NCBI GenBank assembly: GCA_019637695.1
Contig: JAHBVG010000004.1
Location: forward strand, 62,001-126,000
Direction: 5' to 3'
DNA length: 64,000 bases
From: Caldilineaceae bacterium
GTDB taxonomy: Bacteria; Chloroflexota; Anaerolineae; Caldilineales; Caldilineaceae
Part shown: one piece after another, positions 42,109-50,926 of the stretch
How the letters are laid out: each line of letters opens with the position of its first letter
Position numbering within the stretch: the first letter of the stretch is position 1
Translations under genes and position numbers: made by a program
The notes under the pieces: generated by a model
Told to the model about the DNA's origin: nothing
The model's database searches: none
Seen by the model: the letters and a program-made list of their open reading frames with translations, nothing else

Positions 42109-42542
42109 TAGACCCCCAACGCTGCAAAAAGATCGTTGCCCAGTTCCTCGCTCTGTAATGGCGTCAGGACCTGCTCTTGCCAGAGTTGCGGATTCCACAA
42201 CTCAAGATAGGTGTTCATCCCCGCCACGATGATTTCGGTATCAATGCGGGCAAACTGGCGCAAGCGGTTGCTGATCAGAATACGACCCTGCTTGTCGGGT
42301 TTGAGATCCTCGGCAGCGCTGAACAAAGCTCGCCGTAGCAGCGCTGAACGCCCGTCGGTCAAGGGCAATGCGCTGACCCGTTCCGCCACCCGATTCCATT
42401 CATCCACTGGCATCACCAGCAGACATCCCCCACTGGGATTGCGCGTCACCACCAATCCGGCCATCAGTTGATCCCGAAACTTGGCAGGGATCGTCAACCG
42501 GGCTTTATCGTCCAAATTATGGGCAAATTCGCCGAGAAACAC
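42108..42542 (-). CDS. mraZ: Transcriptional regulator MraZ
   Basis: DNA-binding ring-forming regulator of the dcw cluster with two SpoVT/AbrB-like repeats. The best start is the GTG at 42542, giving FLGEFAHNLDDKARLTIPAK directly after the initiator as in known MraZ proteins; AAGG lies about 9 nt upstream. The protein then has 144 residues. A TTG at 42572 would add ten atypical residues. Repeat one ends at about 60, repeat two has KPDKQGRILISNRLRQFARI. An operator with three TGGGA repeats lies upstream. Confidence 0.94.
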   Translation of the reverse strand: MFLGEFAHNLDDKARLTIPAKFRDQLMAGLVVTRNPSGGCLLVMPVDEWNRVAERVSALPLTDGRSALLRRALFSAAEDLKPDKQGRILISNRLRQFARIDTEIIVAGMNTYLELWNPQLWQEQVLTPLQSEELGNDLFAALGV

Positions 42543-42689
42543 GGATTTATCCCTTGGGTGAATGGGTGGCAACGCGGCCTTTGATCAGTGATGGACTATC
42601 CCAAATGAGAGCCAATGGGTCAAAACGGTCAGAACATGCGTTCGATTGCCCCATATCCTAATTGATTTTTGTCAAATTCAGGGTGTATC

Positions 42690-42714
42690 TCCCACTTTGT
42701 CCCATATTCTCCCA
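42690..42714 (-). promoter_or_regulatory. MraZ operator: three TGGGA direct repeats
   Basis: On the minus strand TGGGA occurs three times with exactly 5-nt spacers (plus-strand TCCCA at 42690, 42700 and 42710). TGGGN repeats with a 10-bp period are the known MraZ target. Two tentative promoters: TTGCGA-17-GAGAAT, whose -10 overlaps the repeats, and TTGACC (42618-42623)-17-GATAGT (42595-42600), closer to the gene. The first fits direct regulation better. Confidence 0.85.
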
Positions 42715-42810
42715 CAACGGAGACAAAATCGCAACCCGCAAATTTGGCTTATTTGCAGATTGATTTGGGATATGAGGATTGGAAATTGGCGGCTGGGGAT
42801 CGGGGATCTG

Positions 42811-43578
42811 TTATTCGAGTTGCCGCAACAACTGTTCCATCCACGCTGATGTTTCTTTGTCGATGGGTGGTTGTGGTGGAGACGATGTATAATCAATACG
42901 CAAGTCGTAGCGGACATCCGTATAGATTTGCTTGAGTAATGGATTGAGCGCGAGGATAGGTTCATCTTCACCGCGCTGAAGGGGAATCGGCACATCGGGG
43001 ATCGGATTAGCGAGATTGAAGCCGTATAAAAAACTGCGTGGGCGCTGCCATGAGCGGCTGATGAGGATGCGATAATCTGTTTGGGGCATAGGATGGGCCG
43101 CCAAAGGCTCGCCGATGCGCAATAGATCGATTTCCACCAGATGGGTGGCCGAGTCGAGTACTGTCAACCGCTTTGCCTCGTAGAGCGTGCGTCCCTGACC
43201 GGGGGCTTTGTTGCTGGGCGATAAGATCTCAATGACCGTGATAACCCGGTGCGTGCCGCTCTCGCGAATCTCCAAATAGCGTTCGCGTACTTCATCCGAA
43301 ATCGGGACAAGCACCTGCACAGGGCTGCCTATAGTGGCTGTCACCGGCAAGGGTGTGGCCGCTCTGGGAGCGCCGATTACGGCCACATCGGGCCGCCCCA
43401 CCAATGTTTGCGGATCGATGGCAGCAATGTAAGTGCGTTCTTCAACAGCAATGTAGTAGCGCGGGCTTACACTTTGAGTCAAAGCCAGACGGATGGCTAG
43501 AATCAATTCCAAGTGTACGTCCGGCCATAAGGATGGGCGCTCCAAATATGGATTCATTCCGGGAAATGGATAGGGCAT
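42811..43578 (-). CDS. DUF4058 family protein
   Basis: A 255-residue protein with the family opening MPYPFPGMNPYLERPSLWPDVHLELI, then YYIAVEERTYIA, VIEILSPSNKAPGQGRTLYEAKR and the LRIGEPL segment. The VIEILSPSNK motif resembles the restriction-endonuclease-like fold (Glu-x-Lys spacing in EILSPSNK), so DUF4058 may share the PD-(D/E)xK architecture, but no function has been shown. Common in cyanobacteria and Chloroflexota. It faces away from the PL22-like gene and lies just upstream of the dcw operator region. Confidence 0.88.
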   Translation of the reverse strand: MPYPFPGMNPYLERPSLWPDVHLELILAIRLALTQSVSPRYYIAVEERTYIAAIDPQTLVGRPDVAVIGAPRAATPLPVTATIGSPVQVLVPISDEVRERYLEIRESGTHRVITVIEILSPSNKAPGQGRTLYEAKRLTVLDSATHLVEIDLLRIGEPLAAHPMPQTDYRILISRSWQRPRSFLYGFNLANPIPDVPIPLQRGEDEPILALNPLLKQIYTDVRYDLRIDYTSSPPQPPIDKETSAWMEQLLRQLE

Positions 43579-43656
43579 ACGCGTTCCCCCTTGCGCAGAA
43601 AGTTATCACTGACTCCACTATACATCACAAATCATCACCAATCAACGAGGCTTCCC

Positions 43657-44835
43657 ATGACTATTGGCAGTCGATTCCCAGCGGAATGGCAGACCACCGC
43701 CGATCCTCAGACGGGCCGCACGCTGCGCCAGTTCACCTCGGCGGCAGCCAACAGCTACCCACTCTACTATTTTATTGACACCATCACAGCGGACGGGCGC
43801 ACATTGATCTTCCACAGCGAGCGCACGGGCTGGGTGCAACTTTATAAACTGGATCTGGAAAGCGGTGAGATCGTCCAACTCAGCGATGGGCGCACACGGG
43901 ATTCGGGCTGGGCGATCTGGTGCGAACACCATCTGCGTGGGATCTACAACCACCTGGCTGCTCTCAACAGCGTGCGCGGTGAAGTCTACTACTTTCAAGA
44001 TGATGAAGTGCGCGCCACCAATTTGGAGACATTGGAGAATCGCGTTGTCTATAAGATGCCGGGTCGCATCTCGATTGGGCAAAGCGGCTTCTCGCCCGAT
44101 GGCCGCTACTATGCCTTCATCCACGCCGATCGAGATCCCTTTGTCGAGGCCATCGCCGACCGCGAAGCGCTACAAAACATGGGGAAGCCGGTCAATCACG
44201 AAGCCTGGCGCGAGAAGATCCCCGTGGTGATCGGGCTGATCGATACCGCCACTGACGCGTACCGCGACGTGATGACGGTCCCCTTTCATGTCCATCATGT
44301 CTTTTTCATTGACAACGACCGGCTGCTGATCAACCATACCTACGGGGAAAACGGCATGTGGACCGTCGATCTGGATGGCAACCATTCCCGCACACTCCGC
44401 TCCAGCCGGGAAGGGCATGGCGCTGTCTGCCATCAGGTGATCACCGCCAGTGGTCTTTTCTACGAGGCCAACGAGACGGTGAATGGCGAGCGTCGCGTCT
44501 GGATTGGGCGGTATGATCTGGAAACCGACACCTTCTACGAGGTGCGTCTGCCCGACGTTGGCTACGTTCACACAGGTCGCGATCCGGCGGGGCAGGTTAC
44601 CTTCTACGAAAATCAGCAGGGCGCGACTGGGCATCAATTGCTTTGGGTCCACGATCCATTTGGAGGCGATTCCCCACGCGTGGAGGTGCTGCGCGAACTG
44701 GCTCCCATTATCCGCGGACAGCGCTACCATGCCCATCCCTTCCTCTCGCCGGATCGGCGTTTGCTCTTCTTCACCGAAGTTGTGGATGGTTTCAGCCAGA
44801 TCCGCGCGCTGGACGTGGCTGATCTGACGACATAA
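43657..44835 (+). CDS. PL22-like oligogalacturonate lyase family beta-propeller
   Basis: A 392-residue seven-bladed-propeller protein with repeated blade motifs (DGRTLIFHSERTGWVQLYKLDLESGEIVQL, split here). Gln355, His358 and His360 in GQRYHAHP have the Q-x2-H-x-H spacing of the Mn-binding site of Yersinia oligogalacturonate lyase (Gln350, His353, His355), and His259 (GAVCHQV) could be the fourth ligand. Such enzymes cleave unsaturated oligogalacturonides; no signal peptide is seen, which fits cytoplasmic lyases. The ATG at 43657 was chosen; upstream codons are unsupported. Neighbouring CehA and RraA-like genes suggest a sugar-acid pathway. Confidence 0.8.
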   Translation: MTIGSRFPAEWQTTADPQTGRTLRQFTSAAANSYPLYYFIDTITADGRTLIFHSERTGWVQLYKLDLESGEIVQLSDGRTRDSGWAIWCEHHLRGIYNHLAALNSVRGEVYYFQDDEVRATNLETLENRVVYKMPGRISIGQSGFSPDGRYYAFIHADRDPFVEAIADREALQNMGKPVNHEAWREKIPVVIGLIDTATDAYRDVMTVPFHVHHVFFIDNDRLLINHTYGENGMWTVDLDGNHSRTLRSSREGHGAVCHQVITASGLFYEANETVNGERRVWIGRYDLETDTFYEVRLPDVGYVHTGRDPAGQVTFYENQQGATGHQLLWVHDPFGGDSPRVEVLRELAPIIRGQRYHAHPFLSPDRRLLFFTEVVDGFSQIRALDVADLTT

Positions 44836-44889
44836 AAAATTAACGCAGAAGCCCTGCGTTGAATTCTTCTCATCAAAAAGGAGATCGTT

Positions 44890-47433
44890 ATGTCCATACC
44901 TGTACCGGCTTCACCGTATTTGACGCCAATTTCGCTGGCGACCTATGCCAACGCGGACCGCGCCGCCCTGGGATCGACCTTCGCCCCGCCCGATCTCTTC
45001 GGCTATGGCGCGCAAACCATCCAGGGGATTGCCTTTGATCTGGGCCAGCCTGGCCTCCCCAATGTAATTTTGTTGGATCAAGAGCCAATCTCTTTGGATT
45101 TGGGGGAGTTGCGCGCCAGCTACCTGATCTTCCTCCACGCGGTTGAGGATCGAGTGACCAACTATCTGGATGGGTTGGCGGACTTCGCCACTGACGGCAA
45201 CCTGATCGGCCCACACGTCGCCGATTACCAGATCGAGTTCACGGATGGCGAAAGCGTCACCGTCCCCATTCGCCGCCGCTTCGCCATTCAGCAGAGCCAC
45301 ATTGGATGGGGAGCGAGTCCCTTCGAGGCGATCCCGGCGATGGCGAATCAGGTCTTCAACACCGCCACCGAGCAGATGATCCTGGGGCAACTGCCGGTCC
45401 GCGGTTATGGACGGGGCGAGACCCGCCACGAAACCCTGCGCAACCATCCCCAGGGGCAACTCTGGCTCTACGCCTTGCCCAACCCCCGCCCGGATCGCCC
45501 CATCCGTCGCTTGCAACTCATCCCTGGCGCGGAACGAACAGCGATCTACGGTCTTGCCGCCACCCAACTCACCGATCATCCACTGCAACCGGGCGTGCGG
45601 CGCAAAGTGCGGATAACCCTGCCCGACGGCGTCGCCATCAACCGATTGGGTGAAGTCGAGGAGATCGCCATCGATCTGGGCACCGTCATCTCGGCGCGGG
45701 CCGCGCTGGAGTACGATGTGGATCGCTGGCTGGGGGATGATCCCAACGTGCAGCCGGTCCGTTCGGAGGCGGCAGTGATCGTCGAGTATGCCGCCCATCC
45801 GCAGGCGCAGATCTTTGTGGGCAGCGGCGATCAGCAGCGCGTCTACGCGCTTTCCCAACCTGCGGACGATGTGATCGAAGTGGCGCCCGCTCACCGTCCT
45901 GTGCGGCTGCGCATTGTGGAAAAGGAAACGGGCCAACCCGTGGCCGTGCGTCTGCATCTGCATGGCGCCGCAGGGGAATATCTGCCCCCGCGCAACCACC
46001 ATCGCAAAGTCAACGGCTATTGGTTCGAGGACAACTACGGCGAGTTCGTCAACCGCTTCAACCAATATAGCTATGTGGACGGCGATGTGGATGTGGATCT
46101 GCCGTTGGGCCCAATCTACATTGAGATCACGAGGGGATACGAAGTCAAGCCGCTGCGCACCGTCTTCGAGGTCAATGCTGAGACCGAGGAGGTTCTCTTT
46201 GAATTAGAGCGGGTGCTGCACTGGCGCAAAGAGGGGTGGGTGACGGCGGATACCCATGTCCACTTCCTCAGCCCGCAGACCGCCTTGTTGGAAGGGCAGG
46301 CCGAAGGCGTCAACGTTGTCAATCTGTTGGCGAGCCAATGGGGCGAGATGTTCAGCAACGTCACCGATTTCGATGGAAAGACGACAATTGGCGCCAGGGA
46401 ATTCGGCGGCGATGGCGAGTTCCTCGTGCGGGTGGGGACGGAAAACCGGATGCAGGTACTCGGCCATATCTCGTTGCTCGGCTACAGCGGACGCATGATC
46501 AACCCGCTCTGCACCGGCGGCGCTTCCGAATCGGCCATCGGCGATCCGCAAGAGGTGATCATGGCTGAGTGGGCGCAGCGTTGTATCGATCAAGGCGGGC
46601 TGGTGGTGATGCCGCATGGACCCAATCCGCAAGGGGAACGCGCCGCCGACATTGTGCTGGGCTTGATCCACGCCCAAGAGATGATGACCTTCAACCCCTA
46701 TGACGCCCAGATCAACCCCTACGGCGTCGCCGATTGGTATCGCTTTCTCAACCTGGGCTACAACGTCCCCATCTGCGGCGGATCGGACAAGATGGCGGCG
46801 TCCTCGTTGCTGGGCGGCGTGCGCACCTATACCCACCTGGGCGAGCGCGACTTCACCTATGAAAATTGGATGGCGGCGACCAAAGCGGGAAACACCTTCG
46901 TCACCGTTGGTCCATTGGCAGAATTGCGCGTGGAAGGGCAGATGCCGGGGAGCCAGATCCACCTGCCCGCCAGCGGGGGCATGGTCGATGTGAGTTGGAA
47001 GGTGGAATCGACAAGCCTGCCCGTGGACGCCGTTGAAATCGTGGTGGGCGGACTGACGCTGGCAGAGGCGCTCTGCGATGGGATGCTTTCCGCCGCGGGC
47101 AACACTCAGATCCGCGTAGATCGTTCGACGTGGATCGCCTTGCGTGTGCGCGGCAGCTATCGAGGGAACGCCGGCGACATCGCCGCCCACACCAGCGCCG
47201 TCCAGGTGATCGTGGGCGACGCGCCGATCTTCTCAGAAGCGGATGCAGGCGTGATCCTCGAACAGATCGAGGGCACCCTGGCCTATCTCGACACCCTGGC
47301 CCCTCGATCCCAAATCACGCGCATCCGGCAGATGCGTTCCATTTTAGAAGGAGCGTACAACCGGCTGCACCAACGGATGCACCGCAACGGCGTCTTCCAT
47401 CAGCACGCCGCGCCAGCCGATCACCACCAATAG
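44890..47433 (+). CDS. CehA/McbA-type PHP-domain metallohydrolase
   Basis: An 847-residue protein. The first 430 residues are mostly beta-strand, with repeated aromatic-rich segments that may bind polysaccharide or form a propeller-like unit. The PHP domain begins at WVTADTHVHFL (Asp454, His456, His458) and continues with HISLLGYSG, VVMPHGPNP and ICGGSDKMA, supplying His and Asp metal ligands. A beta domain ends the protein. CehA-type hydrolases cut esters, phosphoesters or carbamates. No signal peptide is visible. AAAAAGGAGATC precedes the ATG, and it follows the PL22-like gene by 54 bp, so the two are likely one operon. Confidence 0.82.
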   Translation: MSIPVPASPYLTPISLATYANADRAALGSTFAPPDLFGYGAQTIQGIAFDLGQPGLPNVILLDQEPISLDLGELRASYLIFLHAVEDRVTNYLDGLADFATDGNLIGPHVADYQIEFTDGESVTVPIRRRFAIQQSHIGWGASPFEAIPAMANQVFNTATEQMILGQLPVRGYGRGETRHETLRNHPQGQLWLYALPNPRPDRPIRRLQLIPGAERTAIYGLAATQLTDHPLQPGVRRKVRITLPDGVAINRLGEVEEIAIDLGTVISARAALEYDVDRWLGDDPNVQPVRSEAAVIVEYAAHPQAQIFVGSGDQQRVYALSQPADDVIEVAPAHRPVRLRIVEKETGQPVAVRLHLHGAAGEYLPPRNHHRKVNGYWFEDNYGEFVNRFNQYSYVDGDVDVDLPLGPIYIEITRGYEVKPLRTVFEVNAETEEVLFELERVLHWRKEGWVTADTHVHFLSPQTALLEGQAEGVNVVNLLASQWGEMFSNVTDFDGKTTIGAREFGGDGEFLVRVGTENRMQVLGHISLLGYSGRMINPLCTGGASESAIGDPQEVIMAEWAQRCIDQGGLVVMPHGPNPQGERAADIVLGLIHAQEMMTFNPYDAQINPYGVADWYRFLNLGYNVPICGGSDKMAASSLLGGVRTYTHLGERDFTYENWMAATKAGNTFVTVGPLAELRVEGQMPGSQIHLPASGGMVDVSWKVESTSLPVDAVEIVVGGLTLAEALCDGMLSAAGNTQIRVDRSTWIALRVRGSYRGNAGDIAAHTSAVQVIVGDAPIFSEADAGVILEQIEGTLAYLDTLAPRSQITRIRQMRSILEGAYNRLHQRMHRNGVFHQHAAPADHHQ

Positions 47434-47454
47434 TTGTTTTGGGCATAGCGCAGG

Positions 47455-47590
47455 TAGGTGATTAGGGATTGGGGACTGGAGATCGGGTTAAGTTTCTGAG
47501 ATCGCCCAATCGCGTCAACCAGCGATTAAGCGATCTCAGAAACTTAACCCAGTTCCCGATCCCCAGTCCCTAGTCCCCAGTCCCCAATCT
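47455..47590. repeat. Heptad spacer containing a strong bidirectional terminator
   Basis: Heptads (GATTAGG/GATTGGG types) enter, and GTCCCTA/GTCCCCA types leave at 47556-47588 in inverted order. Inside, a perfect 21-bp stem (47485-47505 with 47530-47550) and a smaller inner stem (AATCGC/GCGATT) form the terminator between convergent genes. Confidence 0.8.
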
Positions 47591-48325
47591 TTACTTCTGC
47601 GCCTTCTTCCATTCCTCGTACTCGGCGTGGGCGTCCTCGCGCAGTGGATAGTACTTGCGCAGATCGCCGCCCTGGGAGAGACGCAACCGCGAGAATTCTT
47701 CCCATTCGGCGTGCTCGCTGGCGCGCTTTAAGAGTTCGGGGGCCAGTTTAATGGGCACACAGACCACGCCATCGTCGTCAGCCACAATGAGATCGCCGGG
47801 CATCACCAGCACGCCGCCGCAGGCAATCGGGCCATTGACCGCAAAGGGCATGAGGTTGGTCTGCGTGTGGAAGTTCGGGGTCGTGCCTTTCAGCCAGAAA
47901 CCCAACCCCAGATCCTTGGCCTTGGGATAGTCGCGGATGCATCCATCGATGACCACACCCACGCCGCCGCGCCCGCGGAAGTAAGTGAGCATCATCTCGC
48001 CGAAGACGCCGCTCGTCAGATCGCCACGCGCATCCACCACAACAATATCGCCGGGCTGCGTATGGTAGAGGACGTGCCGGTGAAGCTGCACTTCCGGGTC
48101 TTTGTACTCGCCTTCGCCGTACATATCCTCGCGTTTGGGCATGAATTGTAGCGTCAGCGCAGGTCCGACCACAGTCGCTCCTGGTGTGCGCGGGATCGGT
48201 CCTACGATCTGCGGATTGCGAATCCCTAATTTGGAAAGCTCACCGCTGGCCGTAGCGCTGCCGATTTGGGCCAATCCTTCGATCAATTCCTTCGGAGGAC
48301 GTTGAATGTCCTGTGTCTGAATCAT
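47591..48325 (-). CDS. RraA-like protein (4-hydroxy-2-oxoglutarate/4-carboxy-HMG aldolase type)
   Basis: A 244-residue RraA/MenG-like domain protein. It has SATASGELSKLGI at 23-35, GDIVVVDARGDLTSGVFGEMM and GVVIDGCIRDYPKAKDLGLGFW, where the Arg-Asp pair is the metal/substrate site of the HMG/CHA aldolase branch, then GVLVMPGDLIVADDDGVVCVP. These proteins are either class II pyruvate aldolases or RNase E regulators; the Arg-Asp pair and context point to an aldolase. The C-terminal 45 residues are a charged helix. Confidence 0.85.
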   Translation of the reverse strand: MIQTQDIQRPPKELIEGLAQIGSATASGELSKLGIRNPQIVGPIPRTPGATVVGPALTLQFMPKREDMYGEGEYKDPEVQLHRHVLYHTQPGDIVVVDARGDLTSGVFGEMMLTYFRGRGGVGVVIDGCIRDYPKAKDLGLGFWLKGTTPNFHTQTNLMPFAVNGPIACGGVLVMPGDLIVADDDGVVCVPIKLAPELLKRASEHAEWEEFSRLRLSQGGDLRKYYPLREDAHAEYEEWKKAQK

Positions 48326-48470
48326 CTTGCTTCCTCTCTATCGTAGCTGTTTGAGGTGTCAACAATGCCGCGTCTGTGGGGATGGCGGCAATGTTCTCTA
48401 TTGTACCGCCACTCGCCTTTGAGGGACAGAACGAGAGGATGGCAGGGTGCATTTCAGGTTGGGAGCGACG

Positions 48471-48527
48471 GTGCCGGGGACTTCAAAACGCGGCGATAAG
48501 TCCCCGGCACTTGGCCTGCCCCGAAAC
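48471..48527. repeat. Palindromic element, AAGTGCCGGGGACTT family, copy 3
   Basis: The left arm GTGCCGGGGACTT (48471-48483) pairs with AAGTCCCCGGCACTT (48498-48512), and GGCCTGCCCC follows. The loop is only 14 bp. The left flank GGTTGGGAGCGA resembles TTTGGAGCGAA at the 12046 copy, so similarity extends beyond the palindrome. It lies in the 239-bp gap between the RraA-like and membrane-protein genes. Confidence 0.75.
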
Positions 48528-48564
48528 TAAACTGCGCCCAGGATGGCAATCGATCTCAGCGCTG

Positions 48565-49458
48565 CTAAAATCCAGGACCCACCACGGCAATGAGGATCAG
48601 CGCCAGCACACCAAAGAGGATAAATTCGATAAAGACGCGGCGGGTGAGGCGTCCTTGCAGCCCCTGCTGCGCCATCCCAACGATGAGATAGAAAATGAGG
48701 AGCAACAAGAGTCCACCGGTGACCCCTGGCAGCGGCCAATAGTTGAGCGCCCACGTCACCTGCCCGAGGATCAGCCCTACTATCCCGGCGTAGCTCAACA
48801 CCAGATCGGCGCGGGCGTTGGTCCGCAACAATTCCGCTGCCAGCAAAGCCGCTGTCCCCGCCACCAGCGTCCCCGAAAGTAGACTGCGCGTCCGCGTTTG
48901 ATAAACGAGCAAAAAGAGGACAAGCGCCGCGCTGTAAGCGAGAATGTTGAGCAACAGCCGCGAGCGGCGAAAGCCCGAAACGCCCGGATCAACGGTGATG
49001 TAGAGGCTAAAGAGTGAAAAGGCAACGGCGAAGCCGCCCATCCCCAGCACCGCCACTTGAAAGATCCGTGTGGGCGCCTGCGGAATCAGCAACACCGTGA
49101 GGATCGAAAGCGCAGCTGGCAACGCCCAATACGGCCAGGTGCGATGGCGCTGTCTGCCATCCTCTTGAAAGAATGGATGGGCGCTGATCACGCTCTCCGC
49201 GCCGCTGGCGGCCAACGCCGCGATGAAGAAAGCCATCAACATAGAATCGGTGATGCTGATCGTAATCGGCGATCCCAGCGCATCGAGTTCAAAAACAAAC
49301 GTCGGCATCCGCAAAAAGAGGGACGCCGCCATTGTCCCCACCACCGCCCATGTCACGACACTGACGCGACGCAGAATTTCACCCCGGTCTGGTTGCTCAC
49401 GGGGGGCAGTAGGGGTAAAATGGGCAGGCTGTTGGGTAGGCGGAAAAGATGATTGCAT
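48565..49458 (-). CDS. Polytopic membrane protein, unknown function
   Basis: A 297-residue protein with a hydrophilic N-terminus (1-35, Pro/Gln-rich) and about eight membrane segments, among them VTWAVVGTMAASLFLRM, WALPAALSILTVLLI, ILAYSAALVLFLLVY, YAGIVGLILGQVTWAL and FILFGVLALILIAVVG. The ATG at 49458 is preferred over upstream codons. Divergent to the CHAT gene, with the two starts only 40 bp apart. No family recognised with confidence. Confidence 0.8.
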   Translation of the reverse strand: MQSSFPPTQQPAHFTPTAPREQPDRGEILRRVSVVTWAVVGTMAASLFLRMPTFVFELDALGSPITISITDSMLMAFFIAALAASGAESVISAHPFFQEDGRQRHRTWPYWALPAALSILTVLLIPQAPTRIFQVAVLGMGGFAVAFSLFSLYITVDPGVSGFRRSRLLLNILAYSAALVLFLLVYQTRTRSLLSGTLVAGTAALLAAELLRTNARADLVLSYAGIVGLILGQVTWALNYWPLPGVTGGLLLLLIFYLIVGMAQQGLQGRLTRRVFIEFILFGVLALILIAVVGPGF

Positions 49459-49498
49459 GGCCGCATTGTATGCGGCGCTGAGGAGAACTGTCAAAACC

Positions 49499-50926
49499 AT
49501 GCCCGGTTGCCAATACCGAAATTTTGATATTACCATCGGCGGAGAGCGAGCGCCCTATCCGGTAATGGCGACCTACGCTGGCCTATCGGCGGAGGGATCG
49601 TTTGCGTACGATGCCACGCAGCCACGGTGGCGCGACGACAGGGCAACCTTCCACGATCCGCGGCGGGCGCCGGGCGCGGAAACGTTGAACCGTGTGGGCA
49701 GCGCACTCTTCGAGGAACTGCTGCGCGAGGATCTGCGCGATCTCTGGCTCGCCGCCCGTGCGGGATCAGAGGAGAGCGGCGCGCCCAAACTGCGGCTGCG
49801 CCTGCTGCTCCATCCTCCGGCTGTAGCGGCCCTCCCCTGGGAAAGTCTCTACGACCGTCGCCGCCAGCAAGCCCTGGGCGCGGACCCCGCGCTAGCCCTG
49901 GTGCGCGTCTCGAACCGTGTGGGGTATGTCGAGCGGGCGCGTCCGCTGGAAGCTGCATTGCCGATTAAAATTCTCGTTGTTGCTGTAGACGATCCGAACG
50001 GCATTGACGCCAGCGCCGAAATCGCCCGCGTTGAGGAGACCCTGGCCGGGCTGACCCCCCATAAGATCCAACTGCGCAGGTTGGCCGGGCGCGTCGATAT
50101 CCATACCCTGCGCCGTCACCTGCACGACGAAGACCCAGATATCCTTCACATTATCAGCCACGGCGACGCGGATGGGCTGCTGCTCTGGTCGGAGGATAGC
50201 GAGCCAGAACTGGTCTCCGGCAATCAAATTCAGGCTATGCTGCGCCAGATCAACTCGCTCAAACTCGTCTTCCTCAACGCCTGCCTGGCCGGGCAGCCCG
50301 ACGACAATCGCCCTTTTGCCGATGTCGCCGGGCGTCTGCTCCAAACCGGGCTGCCCGCTGTGATCGCCATGCAGTTCGAGATCAGGGATCGATCCGCCGC
50401 CAATTTTGCCGGGTTCCTCTATGAAGCGCTGGTGAGCGGCGACTGTCCCGGCGCTGTGGACCGGGCTGTGAGCATCGCCCGCAGCAACCTCTTTATCAGC
50501 GCGCCCCACCGCCTCGATTACATCACCCCGGTACTCTGGCTCAACACCGAGGATGGCGTCATCTTCCGGCTCCCTGCGCAGACCCAGACCGCGCCGATGC
50601 CCATCTCCGCGCCGCCCTCAGCCGAGGAAAAACTCATCCTCGATCCACAGTTGGCGGAAAAGGACGCATGGCTGGCCGCGCTGCCCCAATATACTCGCTC
50701 GAAATTGAGCATGGACGCGCGCATCGTCCTCGATAACCGGCAGACATGCATTGAGGAGATACGCCATCACCTGGCCGAACTGCGCCGCCTGCATGAGGAA
50801 CAGCAGGGTGGGTTCGTGCGGATCTCGCCCATTCAACAGACATTAGCCAGGTTTGAACGGCAACGCCGCGAGGTTGACCGGCTGACGCAGATCCTCATCG
50901 ACAACGTAGGCCCTGGGGACGCGTGA
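49499..50926 (+). CDS. CHAT-domain (caspase-like) protease
   Basis: A 475-residue protein of the CHAT family of clan CD cysteine peptidases. Residues 1-150 form an N-terminal beta-rich domain. The catalytic dyad is His221 in ILHIISHGDAD and Cys262 in LVFLNACLAGQ. FEIRDRSAANFAGFLYEAL then follows, typical of CHAT C-terminal halves. The last 90 residues are a coiled-coil helix (EEIRHHLAELRRLHEEQ). The start at 49499 has GAGGAG upstream. It overlaps the 928-aa membrane-protein gene by 4 nt (GTGA), so the two are translated together. Many CHAT proteins act as proteases or in signalling and defence; the substrate is unknown. Confidence 0.85.
   Translation: MPGCQYRNFDITIGGERAPYPVMATYAGLSAEGSFAYDATQPRWRDDRATFHDPRRAPGAETLNRVGSALFEELLREDLRDLWLAARAGSEESGAPKLRLRLLLHPPAVAALPWESLYDRRRQQALGADPALALVRVSNRVGYVERARPLEAALPIKILVVAVDDPNGIDASAEIARVEETLAGLTPHKIQLRRLAGRVDIHTLRRHLHDEDPDILHIISHGDADGLLLWSEDSEPELVSGNQIQAMLRQINSLKLVFLNACLAGQPDDNRPFADVAGRLLQTGLPAVIAMQFEIRDRSAANFAGFLYEALVSGDCPGAVDRAVSIARSNLFISAPHRLDYITPVLWLNTEDGVIFRLPAQTQTAPMPISAPPSAEEKLILDPQLAEKDAWLAALPQYTRSKLSMDARIVLDNRQTCIEEIRHHLAELRRLHEEQQGGFVRISPIQQTLARFERQRREVDRLTQILIDNVGPGDA

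Noticed and set aside
42543..42572. TTG start for mraZ
   Set aside because: It would add ten residues before the invariant FLGEF start; the GTG at 42542 fits the family and has an AAGG signal.
44911..46065. 384-codon minus-strand open frame
   Set aside because: It mirrors the CehA-like gene; the composition is typical of antisense frames in GC-rich genes.
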